A stretch of 64,000 nt of DNA from Bathymodiolus brooksi (lineage: Eukaryota > Mollusca > Bivalvia > Mytilida > Modiolidae): the NCBI GenBank assembly GCA_963680875.1, contig OY804585.1:25314186-25378185 (forward strand), given 5' to 3'. Positions 57,609-64,000 of the stretch are shown piece by piece. The translations under genes and the position numbers were made by a program. The notes beneath the pieces are model-generated. The model had not been told where the DNA came from, made no database searches, and saw only the letters and a program-made list of their open reading frames with translations. How positions within the stretch are numbered: the stretch's first letter is position 1; every line of letters starts with the position of its first letter.

Positions 57609-57696
57609 ACACCTCTCACTTGCTCCCCCTTTTATCAATACAATGTATGTCACGACGTGACCTATCAGTAAAAGGGGGAACAAGTGAGAGATGTTA
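57609..57696. repeat. Inverted repeat within the 1349-bp element
   Basis: CTCTCACTTGCTCCCCCTTT pairs with AAAGGGGGAACAAGTGAGAG around a 30-bp centre. A single arm-like match (AAAGGGAGCAAGTGAGAGAT) occurs at about 8304, so this is a dispersed repeat. Confidence 0.7.
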
Positions 57697-58815
57697 TCGT
57701 ACGAGGCGTGGACGGACGGACGAACAGCGGTATGCCATAATAAGCCCGTATTTTGACGGGCGTATATAAAAATGAATGGCCCATATCCTGAAATTACGAA
57801 TATATCATTTTTGGCCAAATTATTTTTCAAAACTTTCATCAGTTTAAAGCATTTGTCGGACTATCGGACCGTCGGACTGTCGGACTATCGGACTGTCGGA
57901 TTATAGCTACGGCCCCCCTGTGGACAGTACTAGAGGTTTCTTCTGAGAAAGCCCAGTGTCGAATTGGCCTTTTCGCTACGTTTGCAATTTGTGTTGTCAA
58001 TCCTCTGATATTTAGAGGCCAAGGTATGGATTGTTTTGGACTTGTTGTAGTATATGTCCATTTAAGCTGTAGAAATGCTGGCTTTTGCTTTTTATGTTCA
58101 GAATGTAGCATTGTTTGGCATTGAATCTCATGCCCCAATCATTTGCCCATGCTTCTAAGCTTTTAAGGTCTTCTTGCAGCAGTTGATGTTCTTTGCTGAC
58201 TTGATGGTTCTGTAGACAGTCGTATGCAAATAGTCTTACTGAAGATATTACTATATCTAGGATGTCACTTATGTGAGAGAGGAAGAGTAACGGTCCAAGA
58301 ACTGTCCCTTGCGGCACCCCGGAGTCTACTGTTACGTCTACTGATTGTTCTCCCTCTACTACAACTTTCATCTTCCTGTGCGTCAAGAACATATTTAGCC
58401 AGTTGTTTATTGGTCCTCGTATTCCATACGAATCCATTTTTAAGAGTAGTTTTTTGTGTGGTACTGTGTCGAAGGCTTTAGAGAAGTCTAAGATGGCAAC
58501 ATCGGTTTGCAGTCCAGCATCGTATGCTTTCATGAAGTCGTGGAGTGTGACTAATAGTTGAGTTTCGCATGAATAGCCTGATCCGAAACCGTGGTTTAAT
58601 GATGTTAGTATTCTATGCCTTTCTAGATGTTTCATTATATGTTTGCATATTATATGTTCAAGGAGTTTGCATGGTACTAATGTTAGTGATACCGGCCTAT
58701 AGTTTTCCGCGGCAAGTTAATTATCTCCTTTTTGTACACATATGATATGCTTGCGCTGAGCCAGTCCTCTGGTAGTGTTAAGCATCATCTAAACATTGAT
58801 AATTTTATACAAATA

Positions 58816-58937
58816 TATCCTGTTAGTGAGGGTTAATTGTGACAAATTTCGGTCGAGAGGAGAGGCAAATTTCCTCGGACCGCCTGTCTTCGAAATCGGT
58901 ATTTTTCGCAAATATTAACCCTCACTAACAGGACATA
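58816..58937. mobile_element. Small MITE
   Basis: Inverted ends TATCCTGTTAGTGAGGGTTA and TAACCCTCACTAACAGGACA (one mismatch) enclose about 75 bp of GC-richer sequence. Confidence 0.65.
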
Positions 58938-58984
58938 TGTGTTTAATTCCGCCGAATTTCCCTCGAGTGCGAGCAGGGTATTTT

Positions 58985-59350
58985 TTTTAATCGGTCAAAG
59001 ATTGGGGTGCCACTTATAAAGCAATTAAAACTAAAGCTACGTCATTTTCTTGTAAATACGATATATCCACCGATATTTTTTGGTGGAAATGTACTTGAAA
59101 CCTATACAAGTTATGAACATTCTGGTGTTACTTTAAAATCTGATGGCAAGTGGATCGAAGGTTCATTCAACCATATCTATAACGTAAAACAATCAACTGC
59201 ATAAGATTAATGAAATACAGATTGGACAGAAAATCACTTGAGAAATTATATATTAGATGTATTCGATCTATGCTGAAATATGGGGAATTAGTTTGGGATA
59301 CCTGTGATAAAGGAGAATCAGATTTGATAGATTATAATTAAGTATCCAAT
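58985..59350 (+). pseudogene. LINE reverse-transcriptase C-terminal fragment
   Basis: The plus strand encodes YPPIFFGGNVLETYTSYEHS, GVTLKSDGKWIE and, after a frame change, KYRLDRKSLEKLYIRCIRSM then LKYGELVWD. These match the post-catalytic region of animal non-LTR reverse transcriptases (GVTLxxDxxW; LYxxxIRSxLEYxxxVWD). No start, catalytic core or intact end. Confidence 0.65.
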
Positions 59351-60148
59351 CAGAGACGGAACGAATTATCACTGGTTAAGAAAGGACATATCGTGTATGA
59401 CATCTCAGTATTTATGGAGAATTTAGGTGATAATCACTTAAAGAACGATGAAGGGAAAACAAATTACTTTTATTGGATAGTATATCTAAGATACTCTTTT
59501 GTCTTTTACTGTCGAACATGTCACGAAGTTGACATATATTTTAAACTGTAACTTTTTATCCATAACTGGAGCACCGAGATAATATCTCTGAAACCAAACC
59601 CGATTTAATATTTATTAAGCTTCTATTATTATTGTAATGAATAAATACACAGCAATCCTGTCATATTAAACATCTAACAATTTTTGTATTTTATGTCAAT
59701 CTGCGCATTTAACTAGATCATGGAAAATAAGACTATATTTATTGGCGAATTTTTTTCTCGAAAAATGGTGCCATTGATGGGTTACCTTGAGGTCGTACTT
59801 AAACGGAGCTTTTATCCATATGACGTTCTTGTGTCGCAGTCAACATCACCAACCGGCTAAGAATCAGGGTACCCTAAGAATCATACGACACTGGCAAACG
59901 CTTAGGTAAATTACTTTATATTAGGTATCTACTACCCATTCCAATACTATATTTCACAGAGAGTAATACATGATGTCGCTGTTGTTTCACTGGAAAAGAA
60001 ACGACCGGCAGCGGTTACTTCCCCCCCATTTTTCATCTTCTTCTCGCCGTATTAAATTTAGTTAATACATAAGTTAACATATGTACAATAAACAATGAAT
60101 CAAAGGTTAAAACTATATACATTTGATAACTACTATGAATATGAGTGA

Positions 60149-60289
60149 TTATGGTGTGAAAATTGGAATCAAGGCAGATACTGGGATCAAGCTCTTGAAA
60201 CCGTCAACTGTGTCTGCAGTGGTAAATGTTGTAGGCAGTTGATTCCAAAGTGTGATAGACCTGGGGAAATACGAGTATTTGTAGCAGTC
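60149..60289 (-). pseudogene. LINE reverse-transcriptase extreme C-terminus
   Basis: The complement reads DCYKYSYFPRSITLWNQLPT then TADTVDGFKSLIPVSALIP and a TAA stop at 60149-60151, matching the usual end of these proteins (F.R....WN.LP....A.S...FK). A 3'UTR-like stretch follows toward 60000. Confidence 0.65.
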
Positions 60290-60488
60290 ATTAGCCTATC
60301 AACGAGGGTATCGGGTCGATTCGGCCCTACTATAAATATTACGTTATAAACTAGCAAATTTGAACGTCAAACAGAAAGTGTGTTCCGAATGATAAGCAGG
60401 AGATAACTAGTTTCCACAGGAGTCACACTCTAGAGCTTTCTCACAGGCACTTGTTTCTGGTAATTTTTTTTTACCTAGATACTATATA

Positions 60489-61763
60489 TATCCTACCGTG
60501 ACATCTGCTCGGTCATGCAATGAAGTTGATCACTTGTTTTGATTTACAATTCTCGCGCAGCACGAGACCAATGACGTCATTCTGTATATTCATAGCGTAC
60601 ATAAACACTGAGGGAATACTTTTCAACGTCAAAATTACAAGATGAGATTAAAACAGAGAAGTTTGAATTGAATAAATTCCATGCAAGTAAAAAAGATCCT
60701 TTTTACTAATGTCTTTTTTTCCTGATCATTATGCTTGTTAAATATGTTTTCATCGATGGTATTCCCCAAACATTTGTATTTTTCCGGTTTGTTGACATAA
60801 TCGTCATCACAGTTCATGACCGTTTCTGGAATGTAGGCCAAGCAAATTGTATTTTAAAATACTTTGAAAATATGATGATTGATCATTCAGATTCCACCAT
60901 TTTCTAGAAAATGGCTGATTTTACCGGGAAAATACATGCAAGTGCCCTCCATTAGTCACAAAATGGCAGATTATTTTGCATTTCCACTGCTGCTTTAATA
61001 ACAAATATACCCCTTACTTCTTAGGGTATTGAAATGAAATTCACAGAGAAGATAGAAAAAGAATTAATTTAACAGCAATAATCAAAATTTATAGCATAAA
61101 TTGAACAGAGAATTAAATTAAACCAGACAGAAAAATGAGATTATCTGGGTTAAAAAAAACCTGTCATTATTACAAATAGCATCAACAAAACTGTATTGTT
61201 ACCACTCTGTGATAATAAATGTGATTAAAATAAATTGAAATCAGTCATTAATTGTTTTAACAAAATATGTCGGTCTAATACTATAGATTGTATTGACAAA
61301 AGCAAAAACACAAAATTCACTGGATTAAATACTTTTTATGTGGGTAAGCAAGTTTAATTTTTGCATCAAATAATTAATTTTTAATACTTCAATTTCAAAC
61401 TATTTAAAAAAAACATCTTTTGAAATTTTTCAGACAAATCAATTACACTGAAAAAGCTAAAATACTGTACTTTCTTAATCTGGTTTACTTTTTAAGTTTG
61501 GTTGGCCTATGACAAAATCATGTGCTTTATTGAAATTTGACCGGCTTTATGTGACATCATACGACGCCATTTGGAAAATGGATGGTAAACAAATACAGGT
61601 CAGTGTGTTATTATTATCGATCTTTTTTCCATGGAACTTTACACATGTGAGCAAGAATAGATGAGGAACATAATTAAAAAGAAAAAAATGTTTACTTTTC
61701 AAACATGAAAAAAATAATCAAACATAATCCAATGACTGACCGACTTATTGTCAGACGAGGATA
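60489..61763. mobile_element. 1.28-kb TA-flanked element, copy 2 (uninterrupted)
   Basis: Inverted relative to copy 1 at 33289-39744, with high identity along its length. It supplies the empty-site sequence TATGAATATACAG for the 5.2-kb insertion. The open stretch at 60635-60841 (complement) parallels that at 34229-34417 of copy 1. No recognised transposase. Confidence 0.8.
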
Positions 61764-62656
61764 CTACAAGGTACGTAACCGTTCATTTGTAAAAAATCTA
61801 GGTCATCGCGATTTTCGCGTTTTTTCAACTCGACTGACGCCAGCATGAAGGAATGGCCTACATCATCTGAAACTACGATAATTTATCTACAAAATGATGT
61901 ATAAAACACCTACCTTTGCTGAACCTCAACAATGCAACAGACCTTTTTCCACGGGTCAGTTATCAGCTTTCATCATCCAGTTGGTCACCTGGCAAGTTCT
62001 AGCCCGCAGTGAAAGAAAAAATAAGATAAGTTGTAATAAAAATGCTATAAAAAATACTGAGATGTTAGAAAATTATATATATTGCATTCCAATAAAAAAA
62101 ATTAATAAAAGTGTTTTAATTTCTTAGAATAAAAGTGTAGTTTGAATGCAAATCTGTGGCTATTTTTAGAATTCAAAAATTTGTAAATTTCTATACAACC
62201 TCGGGATTTTTCCCTGAAGTATATCAACAGGACTGAAAGTCTTATAGGCGGGAAAATTAATACAGCATCACATGTTTCTTTTTGCATCTTCTCCATTTTG
62301 ATGAAAAATTATAAAAATAAACTTCAGAATTCCAGCTTGCTAAATGTAATGAGAAACTTCGACCAATCAAATACTTTACCTGAGTTCGACCTTGAACTTT
62401 TCATTCACTGCGGGGTAGAACTTGCCAGGTGACCAACTGGATGATGAAAGCTGATAACTGACCCATGGAAAAAGGTCTGTTGCATTGTTGAGGTTCAGCA
62501 AAGGTAGGTGTTTTATACATCATTTTGTAGATAAATTATCGTAGTTTCAGATGATGTAGGCCATTCCTCCATGCTGGCGTCCGTCGAGTAGAAAAAATGC
62601 GAAAATCGCGATGACCTAGATTTTTTACAAATGAACGGTTACATACCTTGTAGTAT
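61761..62656. mobile_element. 896-bp element with about 258-bp inverted repeats
   Basis: Arms 61761-62020 and 62397-62656 begin ACTACAAGGTACGTAACCG and stay similar through AGGTCATCGCGATTTTCGC, CATCATCTGAAACTACG and CACCTGGCAAGTTCTA. TA lies at both borders. The 376-bp centre has no ORF of note. Confidence 0.8.
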
Positions 62657-62712
62657 ATATAGTATCTAGGTAAAAAGGTAAAACAAAATTACCAGAAACA
62701 AGTGCCTGTGAG

Positions 62713-64000
62713 CTTTCTGCTGCGGTCTGACAGGTCTGGAACACACTACACATGGGTAAAACATCATGGAAGGAATGGATGAAAGCTATAGTCATAGTTC
62801 CTTTTTTTTTTCATAGCCACAGCACGGCAGAACAAAGACTTTCAAATTTCTCACCCTAAAATTAGCTTGGGTTTTGAGTTCTTGTACATGTATGTTTTTA
62901 CTACACTTGATTTTATAAATTGTTCAAATTAATTGGCGATATCAAACAATAAAATTAGCTTGGGTGTAGCTTAATTTAGAGTACAATCAAAGATAACGAG
63001 TACATTGATTTCTTGATTACACACAAAAAATTCTAATGTTTGAATTTTTAAAATTAAAATCGATCAAAATGATTTTGAAATGATAAACACTTGTGTATTT
63101 CAGTTCAAAAGTATTTAATTTCAAATGGGGCAGAATCAACTTTTAATTTAGGGCCGGAACGACCTGACACTTACACCGTGTACAAGCAAACGGGTGCGAC
63201 TTTTTACCCAAATATACCCAAATACACTATAAAATCGTATTTATTGTATTAGTTAAAGGTTCTATTTGAAGTATTTTTCATAAAAAAATTCAAATTTCAT
63301 GAATTTGGCACAAAAGTAATCAGTATGCTCCTTTTTTTTCTCGGTGATTAGACATACCACTTGCTCACACCTTAAATCAACTGAAATTTGCATAAGTTTT
63401 AAAAAGACTAGAATTGTTTTGTTTAGAATAAGATTTTATTTCATTTAAACCCCAGAAATAATACGATACATGTCCTTTTCACGTGTATTTGGGTTTATAT
63501 CCATTAATATTCCATCAGCGCCATTGTTGTAAGCGACATTGAGATCGATCCTTTTCTTCATCAGTATTTCTCTTCTGCACTTCATCTTTGAAGAATTTTC
63601 AGTTTCAGAATTTATGTAAAAATATATACAGTTTAACCTGCCTTACCGGTCACCTCAAATAAACGGTCACCTCTGTCTAACGGTCACTTTGAGACCCGCC
63701 CAACTAATATTACTATATAATTTAACTCTTTTTAACAGTCACCTCTCTAACGCGGCCAACTGTCACCTATTTCATACGTGAATTGTGAGATCGTCTTCTA
63801 ATAACGGCCATTTTGGACATCTTATCACATGACATAATGTGTACGACTGATCACGTGATACAGTTACTTTTAAGATAATAAATACTCGCCGAAGGGAAAT
63901 ACAACTAATTAAGTTGGTAATTTAAGTGTTAAATAAACATAGATAAAAAGAGATCCTAATAAACAATTGAATAGGTGTAAACAGTGTTCATTGAGGCTCA
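62713..64000. other. Mostly unassigned end of the window
   Basis: AT-rich DNA. A possible terminal exon is at 63445-63585 (complement). A pogo-type end TACAGTTTAACCTGCC starts near 63628, with GGTCACCT repeats to about 63770. Confidence 0.4.
63445..63585 (-). CDS. Candidate terminal exon or short ORF of unknown function
   Basis: The complement is open from upstream of ATG at 63583-63585 to TAA at 63445-63447 (MKCRREILMKKRIDLNVAYN, then NGADGILMDINPNTREKDMY and RIISGV). AATAAA follows 4 nt after the stop (63435-63440). Codon content looks protein-like, but the product is not recognised, the acceptor is weak (TTCAAAG), and a pogo-like repeat begins 40 bp upstream. It could be the last exon of a gene beyond the window or a chance ORF. 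Confidence 0.25.
   Translation of the reverse strand: MKCRREILMKKRIDLNVAYNNGADGILMDINPNTREKDMYRIISGV

Larger units (their letters stand above)
56569..57917. mobile_element. 1349-bp DNA element inside the LINE, with 8-bp target duplication
   Basis: CTGTGGAC flanks both ends exactly (56561-56568 and 57918-57925). The termini are inverted: GGGGTCCGACCTATAATCCG at left against GGGGGCCGTAGCTATAATCC on the complement at right. Both continue into head-to-tail octamers TCCGATAG/TCCGACAG (about eight at left, six at right) and then CAAATGC. The interior has a SINE-C copy (57114-57400) and a hairpin (57609-57696) but no transposase. The superfamily is not assigned. Confidence 0.85.
55990..58790 (-). 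pseudogene. Non-LTR retrotransposon reverse transcriptase, dead and split
   Basis: Reading the complement from 58790: NYRPVSLTLVPCKLLEHIIC, HGFGSGYSCETQLLVTLHDF, DVAILDFSKAFDTVPHKKLL, DSGVPQGTVLGPLLF, then SVRLFAYDCL, NAKQCYILNIK and NNPYLGL. After the DNA insertion (56569-57917) come KKTAYISLVRSTMKYGGIIW, ERIQRQAARFIT and KLIFVYKVVEGLVPAI, ending near 55990. These are the reverse-transcriptase blocks of a jockey/CR1-like LINE. The catalytic FADD box reads FAYD, stops interrupt the frame near 58010 and 57935, and the N-terminal part is missing, so it is inactive. Confidence 0.85.
60440..62712. mobile_element. Palindromic MITE expanded by two nested TA insertions
   Basis: The outer arms, CTCACAGGCACTTGTTTCTG..ACCTAGATACTATA at 60440-60490 and its complement at 62656-62712, would form a roughly 110-bp palindrome if joined. 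CTTT flanks both ends. Between the arms lie the 1.28-kb element (60489-61763) and the 896-bp element (61761-62656), sharing a TA at their junction. Confidence 0.75.

Overview
This is eukaryotic nuclear DNA from an AT-rich, intron-rich and repeat-rich animal genome. A bivalve mollusc is the most likely source. That is inferred from the tRNA-derived SINEs, the reverse-transcriptase fragments and the many MITEs; no species marker is present. Two real protein-coding genes can be reconstructed exon by exon with consensus splice sites, and they lie tail to tail. The plus-strand gene encodes an ELOVL-family very-long-chain fatty-acid elongase (7 coding exons, 8468-17591, 283 residues, every signature motif intact). 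The minus-strand gene encodes NDUFA9, the Rossmann-fold accessory subunit of mitochondrial complex I (11 coding exons, 55486 down to 32428, 433 residues). The two are not an operon; one works in ER lipid elongation and the other in the respiratory chain.

Layout. 1-8446: transposon debris (a hAT-like element at 486-2909 inserted in a SINE, a long-armed MITE at 3666-4349, LINE 3' remnants at 5190-6420) and a 22-23-bp minisatellite just upstream of the elongase start-codon exon. 8447-17591: the elongase. Its exon 6 has a SINE ending about 16 bp before it and a 67-bp minisatellite directly after it. That array is built from the exon's own last 17 bases, its 5' splice site and 50 bp of intron, so the donor site occurs 32 times at exact 67-bp spacing. 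18061-27577: four near-identical head-to-tail copies of a 2.39-kb unit, each carrying a TIR element and a MITE-like inverted repeat. 27578-32427: intergenic repeats and hairpins.

32428-55486: NDUFA9. Intron 10 holds a 1.28-kb TA-flanked element interrupted by a 5.2-kb hAT-like insertion. Intron 7 holds an AAAT microsatellite. Intron 3 holds a 3.35-kb minisatellite made of interspersed 26-bp and 27-bp units. 55990-58790: a dead LINE reverse-transcriptase gene split by a 1.35-kb DNA element with an exact 8-bp target duplication. 58791-62712: more LINE fragments and a nested stack in which a second copy of the 1.28-kb element and an 896-bp long-inverted-repeat element sit side by side at the TA-rich centre of a small palindromic MITE. 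62713-64000: mostly featureless, with one possible terminal exon on the minus strand near 63.5 kb.

No rRNA gene, functional tRNA gene, CRISPR array or bacterial-type operon was seen. The strongest candidate for something undescribed is the splice-donor minisatellite in the elongase gene.
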